A stretch of DNA of 10,774 nucleotides from an uncultured Desulfovibrio sp. (GCA_900550745.1 URTO01000036.1:1-10774); one strand, 5' to 3'; numbered from the stretch's first letter, positions 1-7,007 are shown. The notes: generated by a model from the sequence alone, not told the origin. Numbers and translations are program-made.

Positions 1-75
1 GACTTGATTAAGTTCGGTGTGGCTGATAAAGTGTTGAAAGTCTTGGAGAATGCAGGTATTCCTTATGAAATATTC
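1..75 (+). pseudogene. Fragment of an iron-containing alcohol dehydrogenase (internal piece only)
   Basis: Frame 1 on the + strand gives 25 residues, including FGVADKVLKVLENAGIPYEI. This matches the N-terminal Rossmann-like region of group III iron-dependent alcohol dehydrogenases, where a segment of the type 'G-(I/L)-adkvlkvLeeaGipyeiFdeVepnPt' precedes the nucleotide-binding loop. The reading enters from outside the window. After the phenylalanine at 73-75 the expected acidic 'DEVEPNPT' continuation is missing, and the frame runs into the antisense of ruvA. GC content is 28/75, far below the rest of the window, and codons such as ATA, TTG and AAA are typical of a low-GC gene. It may be the edge of a rearrangement or an assembly chimera. 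The family call rests on a short match recognised by eye. Confidence 0.5.
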
Positions 76-500
76 AGAGCCGCCGGCATGTCCTCAACCT
101 TCAATTTATACTTGAGCTCAAGGAAAATATGCTGGGCGCTCTTCTTGCCGATACCGGAAACCTGCGTGAGCGCAAGCACGTCGTCCTCAAGCACCAAGCG
201 CCGCAGGTCGTCGGGGCGGAACGCGGAAAGGATGCCGAGAGCCGTCCGCGCCCCCACCTTGGAAATGGATGTCAGCACAATAAACGTCTGCCGTTCGTCC
301 CATGTCTCGAAACCGAACAGTTCCTGCGCGTCTTCCCGGACGATATGGCAAATGTAGAAGCGGACATGGCCGCCCCGTTCCGGCAATTGGAGCCGCGTCT
401 GCTGCGGCAGGTAGACTTCATAGCCGACGCCGCCTTCCGTGACGACGACACAAGCGTTGGCGCACACTTCCGCCAACCGCCCTTCTATATAAGCGATCAT
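63..500 (-). CDS. ruvA: Holliday junction branch migration protein RuvA, 3'-truncated
   Basis: RuvA is the tetrameric DNA-binding subunit of the RuvAB branch-migration motor. The start at 500 (MIAYIEGRL) is the family's canonical N-terminus, with a GGGAG about 10 bases upstream. Residues 1-62 form the OB-fold domain with the conserved 'VREDAQELFGF'. Two helix-hairpin-helix motifs follow: 'SISKVGARTALGIL' near residues 78-91 and 'VSGIGKKSAQHIFLELK' near 114-130. The frame stops after 145 residues, while RuvA is usually about 200, so the flexible linker and domain III, which contacts RuvB, are missing. The last few codons are AT-rich and lie at or past the junction with the foreign-looking fragment at the window's left end. 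The true gene probably continued further. It lies 94 bases downstream of the CoA ligase and is probably not part of that pathway. Confidence 0.88.
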   Translation of the reverse strand: MIAYIEGRLAEVCANACVVVTEGGVGYEVYLPQQTRLQLPERGGHVRFYICHIVREDAQELFGFETWDERQTFIVLTSISKVGARTALGILSAFRPDDLRRLVLEDDVLALTQVSGIGKKSAQHIFLELKYKLKVEDMPAALNIS

Positions 501-594
501 GGGGTGTTCTCTCCCTGTTTGAGCGGCAACACCCGGATGGCGTACCGAGGGCCAGCATAGCCCAAACCCCGCCGGGAGGAAACCCCCTCTCATG

Positions 595-1677
595 TCAGCC
601 CGAATCTTTCATCCAGCCCTTGCGTGGGGCGAGCACTTCCAGCCTGTCCCCGACCGTCCGAAACCTCCCCCTGATCCGCGAGAGCCTCCTCAGCGGGCTC
701 CCACAAACGCACGGGCCGGGCAACATGGCCGCCATGTCTCCCGTCCGGTAACGGATCAGCGGCATGGCCTGACGCGTCAATGTGGTGAAGACCACCTCAC
801 CCGGCGTCCCGTCAGGCACAGGTTCACCGGAAACCGGATCAACGACTTCAAAAAACAAATCACTCTCGCGCAGGTGGTACCCTTGCTTTCCGGGGCATTC
901 AACCCCACCGCCGTAGCCTGTCTCAGTGAGGCCGTAGTGATCAAAAACCTCACAATGCCAACAATGGACAAGAGCTTCTTCCAAATCCAGCGGCAAAGGC
1001 TCCGCGCTCGACAATATGGCCCGGATTCCCGGAGAGGCCGGATGCGCACCCAAAAGACGGCGCAACTGCCCCGGCGCGGCGACCAGACAGTCCGGGCGAT
1101 GCAGCTCCAGCTCCCGGCGAAAACAGGCCTGTTCCGCTGCGGGATTTCCGGCGATCCCCCGGGCTCCGATCCGGGGCAATGCCCGGATGAGCAGATCCGT
1201 AACCCCATCGGGGCGTTCCGCTCCGGGCAGCAGAATGAGCACCGTATCACCGGGACGCACCAGTACACTGATGCCGTGGGCGAAAAAATCCAGCGTCCGC
1301 TCCAAATCGGCGGAGGCGAAAGCCAGCCGCTTGGGTTCCCCGGTTGTTCCAGACGTGCTCAGCGTCACCATCCGGGCAATGGCATCCAGTGGAACGCAGA
1401 CAAACCGCTTCCAGCCATCCTCAAGATCCCGCGCCGTCGTAAACGGCAGCTGTGCCACATCATCAAGCGAAGCAGGCCATGCCCCCGCCCAGATCGCCTC
1501 TCCGTGGCACGCAAAAACGCCCGCAAGACGTTTCCGGTACAGCAGGCTGTTGCGTTCCGTATAGCGCAACACCTCGTTGATTTTGTGCAACTGATACCGC
1601 AGCAACGATCCTTCGCTCAGCACATCCAGCCCGCAGCAACGCGCGATCCAGTCGTCCAGAAATGGGCGCGTCATCAT
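595..1677 (-). CDS. AMP-dependent CoA ligase / adenylate-forming enzyme of the DVU_1553 type, short form
   Basis: This 360-residue protein resembles the phenylacetate-CoA ligase (PaaK) branch of the ANL superfamily, which activates a carboxylic acid as acyl-AMP and then acyl-CoA. Visible core motifs are the phosphate-binding loop STSGTTGEPK (107-116), YGLTETG (248-254), YRTGD (310-314), the PaaK-like CxCG pair (323-326) and a following RIRGR. The chain ends about 20 residues after that, so the mobile C-terminal domain of full-length PaaK (about 430 residues), with its catalytic lysine, is absent. The gap to ruvA is too short to hide it. The first ATG (1677) overlaps the radical SAM gene's stop by 4 bases. 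A second ATG at 1674 is equally possible. It is the last gene of the tightly overlapping block. The substrate is not evident. The family name is recalled from RefSeq conventions, not searched. Confidence 0.85.
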   Translation of the reverse strand: MMTRPFLDDWIARCCGLDVLSEGSLLRYQLHKINEVLRYTERNSLLYRKRLAGVFACHGEAIWAGAWPASLDDVAQLPFTTARDLEDGWKRFVCVPLDAIARMVTLSTSGTTGEPKRLAFASADLERTLDFFAHGISVLVRPGDTVLILLPGAERPDGVTDLLIRALPRIGARGIAGNPAAEQACFRRELELHRPDCLVAAPGQLRRLLGAHPASPGIRAILSSAEPLPLDLEEALVHCWHCEVFDHYGLTETGYGGGVECPGKQGYHLRESDLFFEVVDPVSGEPVPDGTPGEVVFTTLTRQAMPLIRYRTGDMAAMLPGPCVCGSPLRRLSRIRGRFRTVGDRLEVLAPRKGWMKDSG

Positions 1678-3038
1678 ACACGGCCCCGGTACAGCGTGGT
1701 GCCGTCAAACGAGGTCAGGTTGTACAGGCAAAACGGAATCAAGTTCCCTGATGGGCTGACGACATGGATGCAGCACCCTTTGACCCGTTCCAGATCCAGC
1801 GTCATGGCATCCTGAAATGCCATGCAGGACACGGTAAAGCGCTGCTCTATCCCCGCCGACGCCAAAAAACGATCGAACGCATCCCCATTCTGAGGCGCTG
1901 CCGGGGACGCGGGCGCGCTCCAGTGCCGGGCGGCGAAGGCCTTGGCCTTGCGGGCCCCCTCCGCAGCGGACGGCGTTTCCCCACAATCGCAACAGGAGGA
2001 AGCGCCCTGCACCAGTTCCAATGTTTCCCCGTTTCTCCGATAAACGGCACTGAAGGAACACAGCGCGTTTTCACATCCCGGAGGGTGGAAATCCATCCAT
2101 CGGATCTGCCCTTGCGACTGCCGTTCCAGCTCCGCGGCGATCTCCGGCAATGTCACGCGCGGCGCACCGTCGGATCGCCACAGGCAACGTCCGAACGAGG
2201 ACATCGGCTGGAAGTGTACGCCCCGGACATGCCTTCCCAGACGCACCCCCATTTTCACCAGCGGCCATAAGCGGTCGGCATTAACGCCCGCCGCCACGGT
2301 CGCCACCAGCACGACCCCGATCCCCGCTTCGCCGCACGCCCGGATCGCTTCCAGCTTTTCAGGAAGGCAACGCCTCCCGCGCAAAATCTCATGGGCCGCA
2401 TCATCCGCCGCATCGCATTGCAAATAGACGGAATCCAGCCCCGCTTCGCGCAGCTTTGCCGCATATCCGGGCTCTGTCCCTAGACGCAATCCATTGGTGT
2501 TGCACTGGATCAACGCGAAACCGCGAGCTTTGGCCATGCGGACGATTGCGGGAAGATCATCCCGTACCGTGGGCTCACCGCCGGAAAGCTGCACATTGCA
2601 CGCCCCTGACGCTTGTCTGAGGCGATCCAACTGGAAGGCGATGCGTTCAAGGGAGGGATCCGGCGCAATCTGTTCCCCGGCGCTGGCATAACAGACTGGG
2701 CAACGCAGATTGCACCGCCCCGTCACTTCAATCAACCCCGTACAGGTCTGCTGGGCATGATCCGGGCACAACCCGCAGTCGAAAGGACAGCCACGATCCC
2801 GCTCTACAAATGGATGCCGAGGATACGAAGGCGTTTTGTCACGAACCCAAGACCGGAAATCCGGCAAACCGCGCCAAATGGGAACGGAAAAAGCGCCATG
2901 CTCCGGGCACTCCTTGCTCAGAAAAACCGTGGAAGTACCCTCTTCCGCGGGATCAAGCACATATTCTGCCGGGATGCGCCGCAAACAGACGGGACAGAGG
3001 CTCTCCGTGGCCTGCGGCAGGGAACGGGCGGGGGACAT
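1674..3038 (-). CDS. trsS: Radical SAM protein of the TrsS / tetraether-lipid-synthase-like family
   Basis: This is a 454-residue radical SAM enzyme. The start at 3038 is chosen because it forms TAATG with the upstream stop and has GGAG 8 bases upstream. A longer reading to 3215 would only run back through the preceding gene. Domains in order: an N-terminal rubredoxin-like CPVC (C15, C18) and 'KECPEHG' (C44); a cysteine cluster C84-x3-C88-x2-C91 in 'GCPFDCGLCPDH'; the radical SAM CxxxCxxC at C109, C113, C116 in 'GRCNLRCPVCYA'; and SGGEPT (152-157) for SAM binding. C-terminal cysteines follow at 322, 327, 349, 350, 352, 405, 422, 423 and 437. The layout, including 'IPFCLYN' near the end, matches the MJ0619/Tes group, which carries several Fe-S clusters plus a rubredoxin-like iron and couples unactivated carbons in archaeal lipids. 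I recall RefSeq naming this bacterial group 'radical SAM (seleno)protein TrsS'. This copy uses Cys throughout and has no in-frame TGA. Its own substrate is unknown. Confidence 0.87.
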   Translation of the reverse strand: MSPARSLPQATESLCPVCLRRIPAEYVLDPAEEGTSTVFLSKECPEHGAFSVPIWRGLPDFRSWVRDKTPSYPRHPFVERDRGCPFDCGLCPDHAQQTCTGLIEVTGRCNLRCPVCYASAGEQIAPDPSLERIAFQLDRLRQASGACNVQLSGGEPTVRDDLPAIVRMAKARGFALIQCNTNGLRLGTEPGYAAKLREAGLDSVYLQCDAADDAAHEILRGRRCLPEKLEAIRACGEAGIGVVLVATVAAGVNADRLWPLVKMGVRLGRHVRGVHFQPMSSFGRCLWRSDGAPRVTLPEIAAELERQSQGQIRWMDFHPPGCENALCSFSAVYRRNGETLELVQGASSCCDCGETPSAAEGARKAKAFAARHWSAPASPAAPQNGDAFDRFLASAGIEQRFTVSCMAFQDAMTLDLERVKGCCIHVVSPSGNLIPFCLYNLTSFDGTTLYRGRV

Positions 3039-3487
3039 TATCGAGGCTCCGTCATGTCGATTCCGTACCCGGCGCACAAATCGACGAGTTTGTCCCAACA
3101 GTCGGCGAGCAGATCCCCGCACAGTGTCATGTCCGTACCTCCGCCTGTTTTTTCCTGAATGGAAGGACAGGAAACATCCCGGCACCCTCCGGTACATACA
3201 TGCTGGGCAAACCACGTCGCATAGTCGTTGATCAACGGTTCCGCCATCGGATGGGCGCTTTCACCCGTGGCCCCTTTACACGCCAGATACCCAAGCGCCG
3301 CCGCGCCGCCCGTCAACAGCCCGCACGCACCGCCACTTTGCCCCATTCCGTGGCAAAGTCCGCCGGCAGCCCTGACGAGTCCGGGGTTTTCCACCCCCTG
3401 CTGCTGCAAGACGAGCAGAATAAGGAGCTGGCTGCAACAGTAGCCTTCCCGAATCAGCGGTACGAGTTCCAACATCAATGCGTTCAT
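3038..3487 (-). CDS. C-GCAxxG-C-C family cysteine-rich redox protein (DVU_1555 type)
   Basis: This 149-residue protein has 11 cysteines (C17, C18, C45, C55, C70, C98, C102, C107, C123, C130, C137). It resembles the C_GCAxxG_C_C family: an N-terminal helix with 'GYCCSQ', a glycine-rich 'GGLCHGMGQSGGACGLLTGG' (residues 42-61), then paired cysteines 'CTGGCRDVSC'. Members are small helical proteins presumed to bind metal or to carry redox-active thiols, and no reaction has been established. The hydrophobic stretch LLILLVL (21-27) looks like a buried helix and is too short for a membrane anchor. The ATG overlaps the methyltransferase stop by 4 bases (ATGA), and its own TAA shares one base with the radical SAM start. 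That tight coupling suggests it serves the radical SAM enzyme or methyltransferase, perhaps as an electron or sulfur donor (inference). Confidence 0.85.
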   Translation of the reverse strand: MNALMLELVPLIREGYCCSQLLILLVLQQQGVENPGLVRAAGGLCHGMGQSGGACGLLTGGAAALGYLACKGATGESAHPMAEPLINDYATWFAQHVCTGGCRDVSCPSIQEKTGGGTDMTLCGDLLADCWDKLVDLCAGYGIDMTEPR

Positions 3488-4191
3488 TTATTCCCTTTTT
3501 CTGTAACGAACATCCAATATCCAAGCCGTTTTCCCGAACAAGCCGAACCGCCCCCCTGACATCCCCCCATCCACGCAAGCAGGGCCGAACGGGGGACGCC
3601 TTGAAACAGGAGCCTGCCCGCCAGTTCAGCGAGCAGCCGTGAATGATCTTCGGAGGCCAGAACACGAAATCCCTGCCGCGCCAGCCGTTCCGCCACAACA
3701 TCCACGGGCACGGCACCACGCGCACATCCTTGCCCACCCACCCCATAGCCGCCTCCGCGGGCCACAATGTCCGTAAGCAACAGCCGTCCCCCCGGCCGCA
3801 GGACACGCCACATCTCGCCCAACGCCCGTTCAGGGTTGGACGACAGGGAAAGGACACATTCGCAGACTATGCCGTCCATGCAGACATCCCGCAGCGGAAG
3901 CCCCTCAAGCGTCCCCGCAAGGAGCGGCACTCCGGACAACCGCCCTTCCGCTTCCAGAAGCATGGGGGAGGAACAATCCATACCTACCGGGCGCAGGCCA
4001 CGTTCCGCCAGCAAAGCCAGCGTCACGCCCAGGCCACACCCCAAATCCGCCACCCGCTCGCCGACGCTGAAAGCGCAGTATGCGAGCCCCCGCGCGGTAA
4101 GCTCCACGCCGCCGGGACGGAAGCAATCCGCCGATGCCAGGCGAAAAAGCTCCCGCTGGTATAAAGGCTCTTCCTGATGCTGCGGAATCAT
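3484..4191 (-). CDS. trsM: Class I SAM-dependent methyltransferase (TrsM / DVU_1556 type)
   Basis: This 235-residue protein has a Rossmann methyltransferase fold of the UbiE/Methyltransf_11 kind. Motif I is 'VADLGCGLGVTL' (47-58), the acidic strand-2 end is 'GMDCS' (70-74), the post-motif 'DGIVCECVLSL' is at 106-116, and 'LRPGGRLLLTD' is at 131-141. The N-terminal 'LYQRELFRLASADCFRPGG' and the C-terminal third beyond residue 150, with a GGC-rich loop before 'KRLGYWMFV', look specific to the subfamily. The start at 4191 overlaps the stop of the redox-protein gene by 4 bases, and its stop overlaps the next gene by 4 bases. The methyl acceptor cannot be deduced. Linkage to a Tes-like radical SAM enzyme suggests a shared small-molecule or lipid substrate (inference). 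The trsM symbol is recalled from memory. Confidence 0.87.
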   Translation of the reverse strand: MIPQHQEEPLYQRELFRLASADCFRPGGVELTARGLAYCAFSVGERVADLGCGLGVTLALLAERGLRPVGMDCSSPMLLEAEGRLSGVPLLAGTLEGLPLRDVCMDGIVCECVLSLSSNPERALGEMWRVLRPGGRLLLTDIVARGGGYGVGGQGCARGAVPVDVVAERLARQGFRVLASEDHSRLLAELAGRLLFQGVPRSALLAWMGGCQGGGSACSGKRLGYWMFVTEKGNK

Positions 4192-4403
4192 TTGTCTTCC
4201 AACAGGGCTTCCACTTCCGCCATCTTTCCCTCAGCCAAGGACTTGGGGATCATCGTCAATCCACAGGACGGGCAACGGGGCAAAGAAACGTCAAACGCAC
4301 TGCCGAGGTAGCCGACCTGAACTTTGACCTGTTCCAAGGGGCATTGGCAACGGGCACATACCCAGTCGCCGGGATCCGGCACATAATTCGGTTCCATAGC
4401 CAT
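4188..4403 (-). CDS. Small two-CxxC redox / zinc-ribbon protein (DVU_1557 type)
   Basis: This 71-residue protein has two CxxC knuckles, C16-A-R-C19 (followed by C21) and C44-P-S-C47, spaced like a rubredoxin or zinc ribbon. A short helical acidic tail follows. The start at 4403 is set by a strong GGGAGG 6 bases upstream. An in-frame reading from 4505 would cross that ribosome-binding site and a palindrome and adds unconvincing sequence. A second ATG at 4397 is possible. Four cysteines in two knuckles could hold a single iron (electron carrier) or a structural zinc, and the sequence alone does not decide. It opens the tightly overlapping five-gene block. A carrier role between the 787-residue Fe-S protein and the downstream enzymes fits the context (inference). 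Confidence 0.82.
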   Translation of the reverse strand: MAMEPNYVPDPGDWVCARCQCPLEQVKVQVGYLGSAFDVSLPRCPSCGLTMIPKSLAEGKMAEVEALLEDK

Positions 4404-4558
4404 GATGATCCTCCCGCCGGAAATTTCCGCTTTCTCACATAGCTGGTTATCACTGAGCTCACAGTGAGGCCCATTCGGGGGCCGGGGCCTGTTCCATTTC
4501 AGCAAGTGGCTGGGAACGGCAGCCTTCCGTTATCCCCGCCACTCTCCCCTGCGGCATT
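4404..4558 (-). promoter_or_regulatory. Intra-cluster gap with inverted repeats
   Basis: These 155 bases separate the 787-residue gene from the redox-protein gene. They hold a perfect 12-base palindrome CGGAAATTTCCG (4418-4429) two bases upstream of the ribosome-binding site, and a TCACTG-N6-CAGTGA inverted repeat (4450-4455 / 4462-4467) with a GAGCTC centre. A short AACGG/CCGTT hairpin lies nearer the upstream stop. There is no T-tract after any of them, so none is a convincing intrinsic terminator. I found no convincing -35/-10 or sigma54 pair. The region may be an operator, an mRNA-processing site or a translation control element, and it could separate two transcription or expression units. 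Confidence 0.4.
4410..4415 (-). promoter_or_regulatory. Ribosome-binding site fixing the redox-protein start
   Basis: On the - strand this reads GGGAGG, followed by a 6-base spacer (ATCATC) and ATG at 4403-4401. It is one of the best Shine-Dalgarno sites in the block, and it rules out the longer in-frame start at 4505. Confidence 0.75.
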
Positions 4559-6922
4559 TTAAAGGTGGAACGGGCTGCGGACAGCCTCGTAACGGCCTTC
4601 GGGGGTTGATGTGCCAGGTACCTCCATCCGGTGGCAGTAGGCATCATGCACGACGCACACGCCGTCCTCAACGCTGTATTCCACCCAGAACGTCACCCGT
4701 ACAGGGCGCAAGGATGCAAGAAAATGCCCATTGTCCCGGTTCAGGAACGTATCCCCAGATGCCTCGGCATGGCGCACGACACGCACGGCATCCTCCCTCA
4801 GGATATGGCGCTCTTCCATCTTTTCCAAGACATCCGGAGCAATGCGGACAGGGATGCCATCATCAAGCGTTTCTGCCACGTTTTCCCCGGCATAACGCCG
4901 GAGCACCTCGGTTCGCAGTGCGGCACGTCCCGCTCGCCGGGCCGACAGCCCGCTTCCTTTTGCGGTCGCCGCCGCATGAAGGGATTCACGCGGGAACAGC
5001 AGATCGAGCATATGCAGGGAAGGCTTGCCTTCCGCGGCCAGACGTTCCCTACACATGATGCAGGATGTGACGGCGTCGTGCTCAAGCTGGCCGGCCCGAT
5101 CCGCCGCAATAGCCGAAGCAAGCTGCGGATTGGCGTCCCATGCCAGCCCTCCGTACCCACAACAGGGCGTCGTTTCGCCGGACAAACGCGGCCCCTCAAA
5201 CGGGACGCCCCGTTTGGCAAGGAGACTCCGCACCGACCGCAACCATACCTCGTCGTGACGGGCGGAACAGGGATCATGAATACTCAATGTGGGGACGCCG
5301 CAACAGCAGGCTTCCCCGCTGAAGGACAGCGAGGGGCATTCCGTATCAAGCACTTCCCAAAGCGACGCTACGGACATTTCCGGCAAGGCTTCACGCAGCG
5401 TCTTACAACAGGAGGCGCAAGCGGCGATCACGCGAGGACGCCCAAGCGACTCCCATGTGGACTTGAGCGACCCCACGGTTTCCGCAAACAGCTTTTCCTC
5501 TCCCGCCCACTGCGCGGGAACGCCGCAGCACTGCAACAACAGGCCGACGTTGCCGAGATCTTTGCGCAACGTCTCGTACACGGCCAAAACCTGTTCTCCC
5601 CGTGCGCCCGCAAGCTGACAGCCGGGGAAAAACACATGCCCGCACCGCTCCGCAGCCTTCCCATCCGCCCCCAACCCAGCGAAAGACAGCGCACATTCCG
5701 GGCCGTTGGCGGCGGCCATGTCCTCCAGCGCGAACTCATGCGCCGAAGGGGGCATCATGCCGCGCCGAACCATATCCCTTCGGAACGACAGGCACAAATC
5801 CGCCATTGAAAAGCCTTCCGGACACAAAACCTCGCACTGGCCGCACAGCGTACAACTGTTGATCATCGTGTTGGCCTGATGGTGTCCCTTCACGATCGCG
5901 GCATTGTTGTACATCTGGCGGGCGTAAACGCGAGGGTAGCCCTTGTACTTCTGCATGTACAGGCACTCCCGCACACAAATGAGGCATTCGCACTGCAAAC
6001 ATCTTCCGGCTTCGGTTTTGGCCTCTTCAAGCGAATACCCTTCACCGGGGTGCTCCGGTTCCAGCCGCTGCAACGGAGCCAGCCCGTCGAGCGGGGTGTG
6101 CAGCCGGGTGGCGCTCGCGCCTTCATTCTCTCGCGAAGCCGTCAGGGAAACACCGGTCATGGAACGCTCAAGCGTCATAGCGGCCCGGCGGCCTTCCGCC
6201 GCCCATGCAACGGGGGTGCCCGTCCCGTCCAGTGACGGCCAGCCGCCGAAACAGACATGTTCCGGCCCACCCGCCACATTCAGCGTTACGGAATCCACAG
6301 CATCCCGTGATGCTGGGGCCAAGCCCGGGGCACAGGAAACATCCACAAAAACGGCGTCATAGCCTTCTACTTCCTGAAGCAGGGCTCTGTCAGGCTCTCG
6401 GCGGATCAGCGTCACGCCGCTTTTCCGCATGCTTTCGAGTTCACCATCCAAGGCTTCCGGCGCCAGTGAGGGGAATGCGGCGAGCAAACCTTCCGCCGGT
6501 TGCCCGCCCACATAGAACAAATCCACGGGATACGCCTTCCGGGAAAGATCCCATGCCGCGACCAGCCCCGCCATGCCGTCACCAATCACGGCGACCTTTT
6601 TGCTTTTTGGGGGACGCGGCAGGTTCCGCGTCTGCTGCGGACACTGCGATACGCAGGCCCGTTCCAGCGCGCCAACGGCGAGCGGCCCACCAAGCCCCTG
6701 CCGGACACAGGCCGTTTCGCACGGGTGTTCGCAAATCCGTCCCAAAACGCCGGGCAGAGGCAGATACCGCTCCAGCACTTTGCGGGCCCCGGGCATATCC
6801 CCGTGCGCCATCCGTTCGAGAAACGGCCTCACATCCATCTGCAACGGGCAGGCCGCCCGACATTTGGGCATATCATCCTGGGTGCATTGCCGTTCCCAGC
6901 TCCGCAGATCCGCCTGTTCCAT
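4559..6922 (-). CDS. Pyridine nucleotide-disulfide oxidoreductase-like / dicluster / CCG-domain electron-transfer protein (DVU_1558 type)
   Basis: This is a 787-residue fusion. Residues 1-95 are the GltD-type N-terminal Fe-S domain (C13, C21, C25, C64, C68, C72, C90, C94). Residues 108-255 are a Rossmann flavin-like domain with 'VIGDGMAG' and the closing 'AWAAEGRRAAMTLER', but it is short and degenerate. Residues 308-370 carry ferredoxin-like clusters: C308, C311, C313, C316, C320, and C357-x2-C360-x2-C363-x3-C367. Two HdrB/D-like CCG domains follow, with 'FFPGC' (C435), 'CCGVP' (465-469) and C502/C505/C506, then C552, 'CCGYGG' (587-592) and C621/C624. The last 120 residues are a domain I do not recognise ('FWVEY...VVHDAYCHRM'). 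CCG domains in heterodisulfide reductase hold non-cubane [4Fe-4S] clusters that cleave disulfides. GGGAGG lies 4 bases before the ATG. The gene follows mop by 132 bases, so it is a plausible electron acceptor for the aldehyde oxidoreductase, working in the cytoplasm (inference). Confidence 0.87.
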   Translation of the reverse strand: MEQADLRSWERQCTQDDMPKCRAACPLQMDVRPFLERMAHGDMPGARKVLERYLPLPGVLGRICEHPCETACVRQGLGGPLAVGALERACVSQCPQQTRNLPRPPKSKKVAVIGDGMAGLVAAWDLSRKAYPVDLFYVGGQPAEGLLAAFPSLAPEALDGELESMRKSGVTLIRREPDRALLQEVEGYDAVFVDVSCAPGLAPASRDAVDSVTLNVAGGPEHVCFGGWPSLDGTGTPVAWAAEGRRAAMTLERSMTGVSLTASRENEGASATRLHTPLDGLAPLQRLEPEHPGEGYSLEEAKTEAGRCLQCECLICVRECLYMQKYKGYPRVYARQMYNNAAIVKGHHQANTMINSCTLCGQCEVLCPEGFSMADLCLSFRRDMVRRGMMPPSAHEFALEDMAAANGPECALSFAGLGADGKAAERCGHVFFPGCQLAGARGEQVLAVYETLRKDLGNVGLLLQCCGVPAQWAGEEKLFAETVGSLKSTWESLGRPRVIAACASCCKTLREALPEMSVASLWEVLDTECPSLSFSGEACCCGVPTLSIHDPCSARHDEVWLRSVRSLLAKRGVPFEGPRLSGETTPCCGYGGLAWDANPQLASAIAADRAGQLEHDAVTSCIMCRERLAAEGKPSLHMLDLLFPRESLHAAATAKGSGLSARRAGRAALRTEVLRRYAGENVAETLDDGIPVRIAPDVLEKMEERHILREDAVRVVRHAEASGDTFLNRDNGHFLASLRPVRVTFWVEYSVEDGVCVVHDAYCHRMEVPGTSTPEGRYEAVRSPFHL

Positions 6923-6953
6923 AACGCCTCCCGAAAACCGTCGAAATCAAAGA

Positions 6954-7000
6954 CCCTCCCGGCCCGCATAACGCATCTCGCTATACAAGAACCGGGAGGG
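6954..7000 (-). terminator. Second hairpin between mop and the 787-residue gene
   Basis: CCCTCCCGG (6954-6962) and CCGGGAGGG (6992-7000) form a perfect 9-bp inverted repeat with a 29-nt loop. On the - strand it is followed by TCTTTGATTT, a weak T-tract. The long loop makes strong termination doubtful. Attenuation or RNA stabilisation are alternatives. Confidence 0.4.
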
Positions 7001-7007
7001 CTGCAAA

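Noticed and set aside
501..594. Promoter for ruvA (TATGCT with a possible TTTCCT 17 bases upstream).
   Set aside because: The -35 match is too poor to claim. ruvA may have its own promoter here, but the sequence does not show it clearly.
1674..3038. Selenocysteine in the radical SAM protein, since relatives are labelled (seleno)protein.
   Set aside because: All motif positions are encoded by cysteine codons, the frame is open from start to end, and no gene in the block requires reading through a TGA.
3039..3215. N-terminal extension of the radical SAM protein to an ATG at 3215.
   Set aside because: It would read 59 residues back through the C-GCAxxG-C-C gene. The TAATG junction with GGAG 8 bases upstream at 3038 is the better start, and the CPVC motif follows at residue 15.
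4470..4558. Sigma54 promoter (TTGC-like -12) upstream of the redox-protein gene.
   Set aside because: There is no GG at the required 10-base distance from the GC, so the -24 element is missing.
4459..4560. Possible 32-residue small ORF just after the 787-residue gene.
   Set aside because: It has no ribosome-binding site, no recognisable features and overlaps the inverted repeats. There is nothing to support translation.
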